Notes under the pieces: generated by a model
The model's input: only the letters and a program-made list of their open reading frames with translations
What the model was told of the DNA's origin: nothing
The model's database searches: none
Shown: positions 12,085 to 22,601 of the stretch, one piece after another
How positions within the stretch are numbered: the first letter of the stretch is position 1
Layout of the letters: each line of letters opens with the position of its first letter
Position numbers and translations under genes: made by a program
Assembly (NCBI GenBank): GCA_030549335.1
Contig: CM060194.1
Coordinates: 38,457,171-38,521,170, forward strand
Reading direction: 5' to 3'
Source: Pontederia crassipes
Lineage: Eukaryota > Streptophyta > Magnoliopsida > Commelinales > Pontederiaceae
Length of the DNA stretch: 64,000 bases

Positions 12085-14189
12085 AGGTTTTACTTTTATC
12101 ACTAACTGTTTGATATCCTAATACTCAATGAATCGATTTATGATTTTTTTTCTTATTTAAATCTCATGTGATAAATTTATGTGTTGATTGAGCTTTGTAG
12201 CTCATCCTGAAAGCAACTCGAGAGGGAGCTTTTATTTTGGACTGAACAAAGTTATTTCATTTGCTATTCAGACGAGTTTTGGTCTAATCATTGTGTTCTC
12301 TAACTTTGCTAGTTGATAGCTTTCGACTCGAGAGCACAGGCTCTTCGATTCCTTGTCCGAGAGGGATACTTACCATTAAAGTTCCATATGCGCGCCGAGA
12401 GGCGGGATATGACTTCAATCATCAAAAAGGGAGTCATGAGTTGCGTGTTTTTTGAGTCGACCTTGTTTGACTCCCTATTCATCTTTTGTCCTCCTAATAT
12501 TGATGTTGCAACCTCCTACCCAATAGGAAACTTTCATCCCTTGCGCTCGTGGAAGATCCGAGAGGGCACATGGCCGCAAGGTCACCTTTAGAAAGGTCGT
12601 ACAGGATCATATTTCTATTCTTAGATATGACATCATTCGCAAGCCTATTTTATTCTGCACGTTCATCGATTGCCAAGGACCTCACCCGAGAGGGTTATCT
12701 TCATGAACTAGAGCTCAACTCAAGCTAAAAGGTCGCATTGAGTCTCCAGTTATCTTTCAAAGAACTTGACAAATCGAGTTCAGGCAGAATCCTGTTAATC
12801 ATGATTGAAAGGGTTGAAATCATCTATCCGTCTTGCGCACGCGAGAGTGTCGCTTGAGCTGGGGCTACGACTCTATCGACATGCGTAAACTGAGCAATCG
12901 GCGAGTATGAGCCGCTAATGAGCTCAGTAATATTTATCAGAATGTTGCACTTATACGCACGTCTAGGGGCAGTCTTTAATCCTAAGCTAAAGCAAAATAT
13001 TGAGAACATTAATCCTAAGCTAAAGCACCCCCCGTAAGTTGTTAGTCCTCAAATCTTATTGAATAGTCCTCTTTACTCAACCTCGTCATTTTTCCCTCAT
13101 TATCATTTAACACTAAAAAACACCTAAAAAGAATTAGCATAATCATTTACATTCGTCAGAGTTCTTTTTATTTCAGTTGTTCAAACTTAATTCCTATTTT
13201 CAATAAAGATTTGTCTCAATTTTGGTTGCGAATTCTGTAAAAGACATTTTCCTTTGAGCACTACAATGATGTTCCGTATACTTGCGACTCTCGTATCGAT
13301 AATGTAGAGGAGTTATAAATTTTAAAACTTAATTTGACATTTTTCCTTGTGAATAGGGATAACCGCTTGTGTAGGGGTACAAAGTCGTTTAGGGGCAACC
13401 ATTCCTTGTACGTGACCCTTTTACACGAAATGAGACATTCTTCGCCATTTTCTGCTCCTCTTATCTCGATATTCTATTTGCGAGTCAAACGCCGCCGCTC
13501 TCCTCCAATATCGTATACCCGATGTCGTCACTGCCTTCCTCCAACGTTGCCACTCCGACATGTCACCGCTCTGATGTTTATAATAAATCCCTATTTAAAC
13601 ATTTTTATATTTTATTTATAATTATAACTAACATTATTTATGTAATATAATACTTAATTAGCATGATGAAGCTAATTAGTTAACGTCTGATAAATGTGCT
13701 TACATGTCAAATTGTGAGTTTTTCATCTTTTTTAAGTTTGTGGCATCTTTCCATTGTCGTGCCTTCATAAAATGTCAAATTGTGTTTAAATGCCAAGTTG
13801 TGCTTGCATGTTAAATTGTGAGTTTTTCATCCTTTTTTAAGTTTGTGGCATCTTTCCATTGTTGTGCCTTCATAAAATGTCAAATTGTGCTTAAATGTCA
13901 AGTTGTGCTTACATGTTATATTGTGAGTTTTAGATCCTTTTAATTTGAGCTCACTATGGGCAATTAATGATAAATTTTAGTAATTTCGCGTCATACTCAA
14001 CTTGAAATCAAATACTCATTAATTTTGTTATCAAATTTTGGTCTCTTTTGGTAAATAAAATGAGAATATTGAAAAAAAGAGACCAGATTATAATAATTTA
14101 TTGATCAGTAAGAATTTATTGACGCCTTAATGTTATCGATTACATAAATGACAAAATCATAAAATCATATTGTAGTTAGATATGTCGTT
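12085..14189. other. Intergenic or unidentified repeat DNA with ~105-bp tandem repeat
   Basis: No recognisable protein was found. Open frames at 12313-12591 and 13334-13621 match no family I know. A tandem repeat occupies about 13701-13945, listed separately. The left terminus of the CACTA element to the right should lie here or upstream, but I could not find it. Confidence 0.4.
13701..13945. repeat. Tandem repeat, ~105-bp unit, 2.3 copies
   Basis: TACATGTCAAATTGTGAG at 13701 recurs at 13805 and, shortened, at 13910. The intervening block (TTTTTTAAGTTTGTGGCATC, then CATAAAATGTCAAATTGTG) is repeated with only a few changes. Confidence 0.8.
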
Positions 14190-15374
14190 GGAAAGATAAA
14201 CGTGGCATTATAATAAAAAAATATAAGAATGATGCTCATGAATTTATTAAGGTGGCATATGGAATTGAAGGTGTTGCTTCTTCATGTGGTGAAATTTTAC
14301 GTTCATGCCGGAAATGCAAATGTTATCATATGATGTAGAGAAGGATTTATATTATAATGGTTTCTTACTAAAAATATGCAAATTGGTTTTTCCATGGTGA
14401 AAAAATATGGAATAAAGAGACAACAGTTGATGTTAACATAGATAATAATATGGATGATTCGAGCAATCTGTATAAGGACACGATATGAGATGCAATGCTA
14501 ATACAAAATGTTGACGAAACATTTATTGAAAGAAGATTTGAATCCTTAATTCGACTTCTAAGTTTTATAACATTCTCAAAGAAGTTGACGAACCTTTATG
14601 AAATGAATGCGTGAAGCAAAACACAATTTCTGCAGTAGCACAACTAATGAGTTTAAAATCAGAATTTAATATGTGCAAAAATTATTTTGACCAGATGATT
14701 GCCTTTATCAAAAGTATGCTTCCGACATCAAAAAGGTTTTTGAGAAATGTTTACAAGTGCAAAATATTGATGAGAGATTTAGGTTGGAATATAAGAAGAT
14801 TAATGCATATCGCAATCATTGTATGTTGTATTACAAGAAAAATAACTCACTTATCAATTGTTCTATTTGTGGCAAGCTCAGATACAAACCATGAAAAAAT
14901 TCTCAAATTTCAAAAAATAATTTGGTAAATGCAGTGATGATCCGAGTTCCAAGATTGGAACTACTATTTCTTTATGAGAAAACTACATCATTTATGAGGT
15001 GCCACAAAAAAGGGACATGTGATGATCCGAGTTCTATTATACATCCTTCATATGTTGAAGCATGGAAACTATTTGATGCACTTTATCTAGTTTTTTAACA
15101 GAATTACGCAATGTTAGATTGAGACTTTGCATCGATGAGTTCAACCCATTTGGCTCATCAGTTTTTGTCACACCTTATAATTTGCCTCCAAACATGTGTA
15201 TGAGACGAAAGAACATATTGCATATTTCTATGATTTCAGGTCCTCGATCGCGAAACAAAAGTTTAGATGTTTACTTAAGACATTTGATTGATGAATTCAA
15301 CAAGTTGTGGGAGGATGAGGTGCTTATTATGACAAATTTAAGAAGCAAAATCCATTATGAGAGCCGTATTAATG
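14190..15374 (+). pseudogene. TNP2-type CACTA transposase, N-terminal part
   Basis: Consecutive frame pieces match the CACTA TNP2 order. First comes a start like MSLERW..., then FIKVAYGIEGVASSCGEILRSCRKCKC (the transposase-associated domain), SEFNMCKNYFDQMIAFIKSMLP, a CPNHCMLYYKKNN-like zinc segment, and at 15119-15330 LRLCIDEFNPFG...VTPYNLPPNMCM and SLDVYLRHLIDEFNKLWEDEV. The last readable host codons are YDKFKKQNP, just before the LTR of Copia B. Numerous stops make it non-functional. Confidence 0.8.
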
Positions 15375-15591
15375 CGACGCAGAATTGTATTAGATGGAAA
15401 AATTAAAAGAGGATTACAAGATCAGATTATTTTCTCTTTGGACCCCCTAGGGAGTTTATATATGCACTCCCTTTAACAGATGATAGGAATTACAGACTTA
15501 GCGAGACCCCCGTAGGGAAAATCTACTGAAGCGCCTGATTACATAAGGGAACACATTGGGTTCAGATTCAAAGCATTATCAATAAATCTTC
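15375..15591 (-). repeat. 3' LTR of copia B, truncated
   Basis: Matches the 5' LTR from GACGCAGAATTGTATTAGATG through GGATTACAAGATCAGATTATTT, GGAGTTTATATA and AAGCGCCTGATT to GCATTATCAATA. The outer part present in the 5' LTR (plus-strand TGTTAGGATTTCTGCACG onward) is absent. The sequence on that side is CACTA TNP2. Confidence 0.75.
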
Positions 15592-15655
15592 ACTTGACTT
15601 GAATCCTCCAATTAGATATCTAATACTCCCTGCCGCCGCCAGTCCCAACTTGGGA

Positions 15656-16606
15656 CTACTGCCACCTAACAATATTTAGCAAGTCCAAACAATGTTGAAA
15701 CATGCTAGTAGGAACCGATTTGGTAAACATGTCCGCTGAATTATTTTTTGTGCCGACCTTTTTCACCTTGATCCTCTTCATAGTACGAATGAAGTAATAC
15801 CTGACGTCGATGTGTTTTGTTCTTTGATGATGCACTTGATCCTTGGCTAAGCATATTGCACTTAAATTGTCATAGTACACTATAGCTTGATCTTGTTGTA
15901 GTCCAAAATCTTCGACAAGGCCTTTTAACTAGATGCATTCCTTAACAGCTTCTGTCAATGCCATGTACTTTGCCTCTGTGGTAGACAATGTAACTGATGG
16001 CTGGAGTGTGGCTTTCCAACTGATAACAGAATTGCCAAGAGTGAAAACATAACCTGTCGTTGATCTTCTTCCATCAACATCAGCATATTCTGAGTCTGAA
16101 TAACCTGCAACCAAACACTCTTTTCCACTTCTGTAGATGGGGCCAATGTCAGATGTTCCTCTCAGATATTGGAAGATAAGTTTTACTGCTTGCCAGTGCT
16201 CCTTTCCTGAATTGCAAATAAATCTGCAATTCATGCGCAATATCAGGTCTTGTGCATACCATAGCATACATCAAGCTTCCGATTGCACTAGCATATGGAA
16301 CTTGAGACATATACTCATTTTTCTTCATCAGACATAAATTCAGTTTCAGAAAAGGTGCACATTTGAAACTGATGGAGTACTTAAGGTCTTCGCTGCAGAC
16401 ATACCGAACCTGAATAAAATCTTCTGAATGTAACTTTTCTGAGACAGAAAGAGTTTACCCTTTACACGATCCCTATAAATCTCCATCCCTAAAATCTTCT
16501 TTGCTGCACCAAGATCATTCATATCGAATTCTGAACTAAGGAGCTTCTTCAAATTCTGAATGTCTTTCATTTTCCTGACAACAATCAACATATCATCAAC
16601 GTACAA
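15656..16606 (-). pseudogene. Copia B reverse transcriptase C-terminus and RNase H
   Basis: Reading right to left: YVDDMLIV, the RT active-site block with both aspartates, at 16580-16606; LKKLLSSEFDMNDLGAAKKILGMEI; then VAGYSDSEYADVDGRRSTTGYVF and SWKATLQPSVTLSTTEAKYMALTEA of RNase H at 15929-16140; and MYYDNLSAICLAKD...KHIDVRYYFIRT at 15780-15880. Two frame breaks (near 16270-16345 and 15900-15928) disable it. The catalytic motifs are otherwise preserved, so decay is moderate. Confidence 0.85.
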
Positions 16607-16623
16607 GAGCAGATAGATAGTGG

Positions 16624-17766
16624 TGTTGGGTCAAAGTTTTAATGACATATAAAATTATATTTTAATGAAATAAACCTCGAGATATTAAAATTAAAATGTC
16701 GAAAAAGTTTAAAGAAAAATAGATAACTTTATGTACTACACTTTGATTAAATAATTGTCACTGATCTTATTAGTTTTGGATGAATATTAACGTCAGATTG
16801 CAGAGAATTCTGTTAGCTTTCCATAGATATTAAGATCATCTAATTTGGATAACCATGCAAAAAGTTATGATCAGAATAGTGTAGGTCGGTCAATCCGTCG
16901 GTCGAAGCAAACAAGACCTATCGACATTATATCGATCGACCGAATAGAAGATACCGGTCGACCGACAATTACTGAGCCTACTTCGGATGACGTCGAGACA
17001 ATACCAGTCGATAGTCCGGTCGATCGATCAAGCGCAGAAGTTGAAGAAAATGCACAACGGTCACATAGATTGGTCGACCAGTCCAGAAGTGTGGTCGATC
17101 GGCCTCCGAGTTAAATGAACAGTAACGGTCAAATTTGAAGGAGAAATTTGTAAAATAATTTTTGGACGAATTTTTCACACATTTAAGTCTATAAAAGGAG
17201 TGTCAAAGCTAGAGCAAAAGCATTCGTTCACTCATTGAAGAAAAACTTCAAGTTGTCAAAGAAAGATTATTTCTTGAAGTTTTCATTTTATAGCTTTCTC
17301 ATTCTTTCTCTCTTCTCTTCTTGTGAGCATTGAATTGTAAAAGAGAGAAACACTTTTGTTCAGAAAAATTAGAGAGAGCTCTTGTGTAAAAGAGGTTCTA
17401 AATCTTACCTCTTGAGCGAGATAAATAGATTAGCTTCCTAAGAGGAGAAGTTGTCTTGCCTCTCGAAGCGGATAAAAGGCGGTGGTGTAAAGGGCTTAGA
17501 AGGAAGGGATTAGTGAAATCTCCGACGGTCTCGAGGTCGAGAAGTCGGAGCGAGGATGTAGGCCAAGGTGTGGTCGAACTTCCGACACCGTGTGTTTGCA
17601 TTTGATTTTCTCTCTCTCTCTCCCTCTTATGTTGAATTTATGATCTGAATTATAAAGGATTTAAGAATCGATTTTAAAGCTTCCGTGACGATTTTTGTGA
17701 AATCGACATTTTCGAATTGAACACCAATTCACCCTCCCCCCTATTAGTGTCCTTTGAGATCATACA
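16624..17766 (-). repeat. Solo LTR of the SIRE-like family inside copia B RT
   Basis: It splits the copia B reading VYHKKVEGNFT | IYLLLYVDDM just before the active site. It begins TGTTGGGTC, ends ATCATACA, and is flanked by AGTGG (16619-16623) and AGTGA (17767-17771), a 5-bp duplication with one mismatch. It is homologous, in the same genomic orientation apart from reversal, to the LTRs at 22602-23731 and 27648-28891. Its left end is the reverse complement of their shared ATGTCATTAAAACTTT end. It carries the same cluster of GGTCGACC/GATCGACC palindromes at about 16885-17105. Confidence 0.85.
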
Positions 17767-18550
17767 AGTGAAATTACCCTCCACCTTCTTGTGATAGACG
17801 CAACAATCATAAGGGCTCATGTTGAATTCCTTACTGATCATAAAACTATCGAATCTCTTGTACCACTACCTCAGTTATTGCTTCAAGCTATATAATGACT
17901 TCTTCAATCTGCGGACTTGGTCTTCTTTATCTGGAATAAAGAAACCTCTAGTTGACTCATGAGGATGTCTTCTTTAAGTTCGCCATGTAAAAAAGCTGTC
18001 TTCACGTCTAATTGCTCGAGCTCCAAATTCTGATGTGCTACAATGGCAAGTAGTACCCAGATGAAGTGTGCCTGACAACTGGAGAGAAGATCTCATTGTA
18101 GTCTACTCCCTCTTTCTGATTGTAGCCTTTAGCAACTAGACGTGCTTTGAATCTGATGCTTTCAGCTTCTGGACTTTCAATTTTTTTCTTGAAAATCCAC
18201 TTGCATCCAACGACCTTTCTATTTTTTGGTAACTTGACCACCTCCCAAGTTTGATTCTTGTGAAGAGACTCCATCTCTTCACTCATTGCTGCAATCCACT
18301 GTTCCGATTCTGCAAATGTGATAGCATCCTTATAATTCAATGGCTTTAGTGACTCCACCTCTTCATATACTTGGAATGCATATGCAATCATGTCCTCAAA
18401 GCCATAACGCTTCGGAGGACCTACTTGCCTGCGAGCACGTCCTGTAGCCAGACTTGTCGTTACTTCTTCTGTTTGCTCCTCAAGTTCAGGTTGTTCAGCT
18501 TGATGAGATTCTTCTCCCTCATTTTGAATTGGAGTTAATCCAAACTCCAC
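17767..18550 (-). pseudogene. Copia B reverse transcriptase, N-terminal part
   Basis: The frame at 18038-18550 contains WIAAMSEEMESLHKNQTWEV, CKWIFKKKIE and RFKARLVAKGYNQKEGVDY, the start of the copia RVT_2 domain. It continues in shifted frames to FIPDKEDQVRRLKKSLYSLKQ and VYHKKVEGNFT at the solo LTR. It rejoins YVDDM after the solo LTR (16606). Confidence 0.85.
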
Positions 18551-18588
18551 CTATTTGTTGACACCCTCCTGTGCTAAGTCAACAACAT

Positions 18589-19444
18589 CTAATTTCTACT
18601 TGAGCATAGATATCTCATCAAAAGATATATTTTTGTTGTGTTGTGCTCCGAGGGAGACCAAATTCTGAAGCCTTTTACACCTGCACCATATCCCACAAAG
18701 ATTCCTTTTTTGGCCCTTGGTTCCAACTTTTCTTCGCTGACGTGATAATATGCTGTACAGCCAAACACTTTCATATTAGTATAATCAGCAGGATTTCCTG
18801 ACCATATCTCAATGAGAATTTTCAGATCGATCACGATTGTAGGACTCCGATTGATAAAGTAGCATGCTGTGCTAACAACCTCAGCCCAGAATGACTTGTT
18901 CAAACCAGAATTAGAGAGCATGCACTGTGCCATCTTCAGAAGAGTTATGTTCATGCGTTCTGCTACACCATTCTGCTGCGATGTATCTTTGACGATGCGA
19001 TGTTTCTCAATGCCTTCATCTTTGCAGAACTGATCGAATTCAGACGAACAGAATTCTAAACCATTATTTGTACGAAAACGTTTTACCTTTCTCGATGTCT
19101 GATTCTCCACCAGTCTTTCACTGTTTGAAAGCTTCGAATGCTTCGCTCTTGTGCTTCATCATGAATACCCATGTCATCCTTGAGTAATCATCTATCACAT
19201 ATAGGAAATATTTGGAACTTCCTAGAGATGAAACACGAGAGGGGCCCCAACAGTCAACGTGGATGTAATTGAGTGTTGCCTTCGTCTTGTGCATGACTTT
19301 ACTGAATTGATGTCGTTTTTGCTTGTCAAAGACGCAGTGTTTGCAAAATCCGATTTCAGATATCTTCTGACCATTCAAAAGATTGCGCTTCCTGAGGATA
19401 TTCATCCCTTTCTGACTCATATGTCCAAGTCGCATGTGCCACAA
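18589..19444 (-). pseudogene. Copia B integrase
   Basis: The pre-integrase GAG domain [17 protein letters not shown]...[14 protein letters not shown] is followed by the rve core [37 protein letters not shown] (19118-19444). After a frame break near 19115 comes VKRFRTNNGLEFCSSEFDQFC...QQNGVAERMNITLL. The catalytic triad reads D (HVDCWG), N in place of the second D (RTNNGLEF), and E (NGVAERMN), so one catalytic Asp is lost. The domain ends with GCTAYYHV and a GYGAGVKGFRIW segment typical of the copia integrase tail. Confidence 0.85.
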
Positions 19445-19699
19445 CTTTTTACTTCTGATTCTGATTTGGATGAACTACCTACTGCAGCCACGCCAGAAAT
19501 TACTGTGCCTTGTAATATGTACAAGGACTTTTGTCTGACTCCCACCATGACTTCAACATCACTCTTGGTGACCGTGAGAACACCTCCTGCGCAGACATCC
19601 GACATCCTTTGGAGTTCAGAACTCCTAATGATATCAGATTTTTCTTCAGTTACGGAACATGATGGACCTCTATCAATGTCCTCACCCGATTGTCATGAC

Positions 19700-20680
19700 T
19701 TCTGATCATTCCAACTTTTTTACTGCATCATTGCCCATGATAACGTTTCCACCATCAATCTTCTGATAAGTCGAGAACCACTCTCTGTGCGGAGTCATAT
19801 GATAAGAACATCTTGAGTCGAGAATCCAACTCTCCTCCAAGCATATCTGATCAGATACCATAAGAGCCAAATTATCATCAGATTTGCTATTCTGCTGAGC
19901 TACTACAGCAACCGTGTCTTTGTTCTTCTTCTTGGGGCAATCCTTCTTCTAGTGACCCGGTTCTTTGCAGTAGTTGCAGATGTCCTTCGGATTGATGTTC
20001 TTCTTCTTCAACTTGCCCTTTTTAGGGTTTGTCTTTTCTGTGATTGTTATCAATTCTGTGGCCTGAGTCTCCACAGCCTTGCCAGACATCCTATGACGAA
20101 GTTCACAAGTATGTAGACTCGATATTACTTCTTCTAAAGTAATTGTGTCTCTTTCGATGATAACAGATTGTACAAAATTTTCGTACGACAGAAGAAAAGA
20201 CACCAACAGAAGTAAGGCAGCATCTTCATCTTCCATCTTCACATCTATATTTCGTAATTTCATCAACAGAGTGTTCATCTGATCAAGATGATCTTTCAGA
20301 GGGGTACCTTCATGCATGCGAAGGGCGAACAGACGTTGCTTCAACAACAACTTGTTAGTCAGAGACTTGGTCATGTAGAGACTCTCAAGTTTCGACCATA
20401 GACCGGCCGCCGTCTCTTGATCGGCGACTTTGATAATCACCTCATCCGCTAGACATAACAGGATCATAGAGTGCGCTTTCTTTTTCTGTGCCACCAAACT
20501 TGCGAGGTCGGACTCCTTTTATTTGCCCTTCGAGTCTTCCTCCTTTGGTTTGTTCTTCAACATGTTCGCGAGCAGCGCCCATACTCCCTATTGTTTCAGA
20601 AGTTCCCACATCTTGATCTGCCAGAGACTGAAACTATTTCGTCTTGTAAATTTCTCGATGTTAACGTTGTGCGATGCCAT
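19700..20680 (-). pseudogene. Copia B gag, zinc knuckle and protease
   Basis: ATG at 20680 gives MASHNVNIEKFTRRNSFSLW...MWELLKQ, then a stop, then the long frame 20497-19949: AHSMILLCLADEV...LWSKLESLYMTKSLTNKLLLKQRLFALRM, the UBN2 gag fold. A CCHC knuckle CNYCKEPGHxKKDCP lies at about 19940-19985. A protease stretch, SWILDSxCSYHMTPHREWF, lies near 19790-19850; the family DSGCSYHM motif has one residue altered. Confidence 0.8.
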
Positions 20681-20727
20681 TTCTACGCCTAACGGAGGAT
20701 CGACGAAGGATCGATGATGAAGCCTCG

Positions 20728-20742
20728 CTCTGATACTAGTTT
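20728..20742 (-). promoter_or_regulatory. Primer-binding site of copia B
   Basis: On the - strand, directly inside the 5' LTR, the sequence reads AACTAGTATCAGAGC. It is related to the initiator-Met tRNA complement TGGTATCAGAGC. Confidence 0.7.
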
Positions 20743-21041
20743 GTTAGGATTTCTGCACGAGAGAAATTATGCACCGTAAGAAAATTAAAAAAATTTAAGG
20801 CGGCGCAAAATTGTATTAGATGAAAGAAATAGAAGAGGATTACAAGATCAGATTATTTTATCTTTGGACCCCATAAGGAGTTTATATAGGCACTCCCTTT
20901 AACAGATAATAGAAATTACAAACCGACTGTGACTCTGAATTAATCCCCAAAAATAAAGAGAGACCCCCGTAGGACAAATCTGTTGAAGCGCCTGATTGCA
21001 TAAGGAGATACATTGGGTTCAGATTCAAGGCATTATCAACA
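20743..21041 (-). repeat. 5' LTR of copia B
   Basis: 299 bp, TGTTAGGA...TATCAACA on the plus strand, hence TG...CA on both. It is complete and adjoins the primer-binding site. TNP2 coding of the host CACTA resumes immediately to the right. Confidence 0.85.
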
Positions 21042-21672
21042 GTAACTAAGTACACGTTGCCTCCAAGTTATTTCATGGTACAAGCAGTGTTAGAGCAAGT
21101 AAACAAACTTAACCAAGTCTCATTCGAGTTGAAGGCCGCTTCTTATAAGCAAATTGGATTTGGAAGTGAACATAATTGGGAGAACGAAAGTATTTTCAAA
21201 GAGTTGCCTTATTCATCTTCAAACTTAATACGATATAATGTGGAGAAGAACGTATTTGACAAATTCTTTAACACTATTATGAATGTTAAAGGAAGAACAA
21301 AAATAGCATACAAGCTTGCGAAGACATGAACATTATATACAGAAGAATAAAACTAGATATTATTTATCTTCAATATGGATAATGCAAGAAGCCAAAATCT
21401 AATTATATCTTGGACAATGACCAACAAAAAGTGGTTTTCGAATGGGTCAAAGAATTGAAATTTCAAGACGGATATCCATCAATCATATCTCATTGTTTTA
21501 ACATAGAAAATAGCAAGATGCATGATATGAACAACCATGATTGTCATATTTTCATGCAAAGGATGCTTCAAATTTTCTTTAAAGAACTTTAGCCAAATGC
21601 CATATGAGAAACTTTGTACATCCACCATTTGTGAAGAAGACATGTCTCGATTAAAGTCTTCTATTGTGATTA
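21042..21672 (+). pseudogene. TNP2-type CACTA transposase, middle part
   Basis: The frame 21057-21329 reads AVLEQVNKLNQVSFELKA...NWENESIFKELPYSSSNLIRYNVEKNVFDKFFNTIMNVKGRTK. This is the DVLEQV...W.KKSIFFELPYW...RHNLDVMHIEKNV.DN..GT..N..GKTKD block of TNP2. The frame 21410-21592 gives VVFEWVKELKFQDGYPS...NHDCHIFMQRMLQI, matching the conserved SHDCHVFMQRLLP. The reading continues EEDMSRLKSSIVITL to the insertion at 21673. Confidence 0.85.
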
Positions 21673-22224
21673 CACTGTAAGAAAACTAACAAATAGAGAT
21701 GCATGCTTCACGACGTTAACGCGACGTTAATGTCTGGACGAAAATAATATTGTTGATTTAGAGTCGACATGACGCCAATAAAATGAGACACCTGGAATCG
21801 ATAGCCATTAGCGTCGCAATAGCGCCCAACATATAGGCGACGCCACTAGCGTCACCAGTCAACGCTAACCCAATGTTAAGATAACACAAAATGTGTCATT
21901 GCGAGTAGTTGAATTGCATCGCTAAAGACACTAAAGTGGTGCAAAAGTATGTGACGCTATACCAATGCTAATGTGATGCTAAATTTATACCTAAGGTGAT
22001 GCTAGTTCGATACTAAGGTGATGCTACTTCCACGCTAAGTTGACTGACGACGCTAGATTGAGACGCTGAGTCGACGCTATGGAGGCGCTAATGTGATGTC
22101 TTCATGGGTCTCTAATGTGACGCTAATGACATGCGAAACATGATAACGCTAATGTGTCGCGAAAGTGACACTAATGAAAATATATTTAAAATAGCGTCGA
22201 TAATACTTTGATATGATGGAGCAC
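21673..22224. repeat. CACTA-terminus-like insertion in TNP2 with GACGCTAA repeats
   Basis: The segment starts CACTGTAAGAAAAC, close to the CACTACAAGAAA terminus. It shares TAGAGATGCA at a similar spacing with the right terminus of CACTA 1. It then carries more than a dozen GACGCTAA / GATGCTAA variants, the subterminal repeat type of CACTA elements. TNP2 coding stops at its left edge (SSIVITL) and resumes at its right (IFSPSFFDMMEH). No right-hand CACTA terminus is visible. A 20-bp direct repeat (TTTGATATGATGGAGCACTT) occurs at about 22208 and 22246. Confidence 0.6.
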
Positions 22225-22601
22225 TTGATATTTTCACCTTCTTTCTTTGATATGATGGAGCACTTTTGTACATCGTCCATATGAAACAAAAGTTGCAGGC
22301 CTTTCCAAAGATGCATACTATATTTAAAAACGGAGACGAAGATCAAAGGTTCTATATGCAAAGCATATTTGATTGAGGAAGTGTCCAACTTCACTTCAAT
22401 ATACTTTGAGCCACACAGACAAACGTGACATACGCAAGTTCTAATAAGCGATGACAGTGGTAACAATGAAGTTAACAAAAATATTTTATTAATCTTTAAC
22501 TATCCATGTTGTCTTCTTGGTAAATGACATAAAGTTATCTTGAGCGATAGAGATCTCACGTCAGTTGAGAATTATATCATAACAAATTGTAGCGAGATGA
22601 C
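22225..22601 (+). pseudogene. TNP2-type CACTA transposase, later part
   Basis: Reads IFSPSFFDMMEH, then GPFQRCILYLKT, KGSICKAYLIEEVSNFTSIYFEP and, before the next insertion, YIITNCSEMT. In intact TNP2 this is the FP.SFFD.M.HL...YPFER.L...EGSI.EAYL.EE...FCS.Y...YVL.NC.E. order. The SIRE-like copia begins in the codons after NCSEM. Confidence 0.75.

Larger units (their letters stand above)
15375..21041 (-). mobile_element. Copia element B (Tork/Tnt1-like), inserted in CACTA 1
   Basis: On the - strand the order is 5' LTR (20743-21041), primer-binding site, gag, protease, integrase, RT, RNase H and a partial 3' LTR (about 15375-15591). The protein wording (NLSAICLAKDQVHHQRTKHIDVRY, ADMFTKSVP) points to the Tork/Tnt1 lineage. 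The 3' LTR lacks roughly its first 75 plus-strand bases, and no TSD is visible. The host TNP2 lacks about 80 codons at the junction, so the left side was damaged by deletion. A solo LTR is nested at 16624-17766. Confidence 0.85.

Noticed and set aside
12313..12591. 92-residue open frame
   Set aside because: Normal-looking composition but no recognisable family and no neighbouring exons. Kept only as part of the unassigned stretch.
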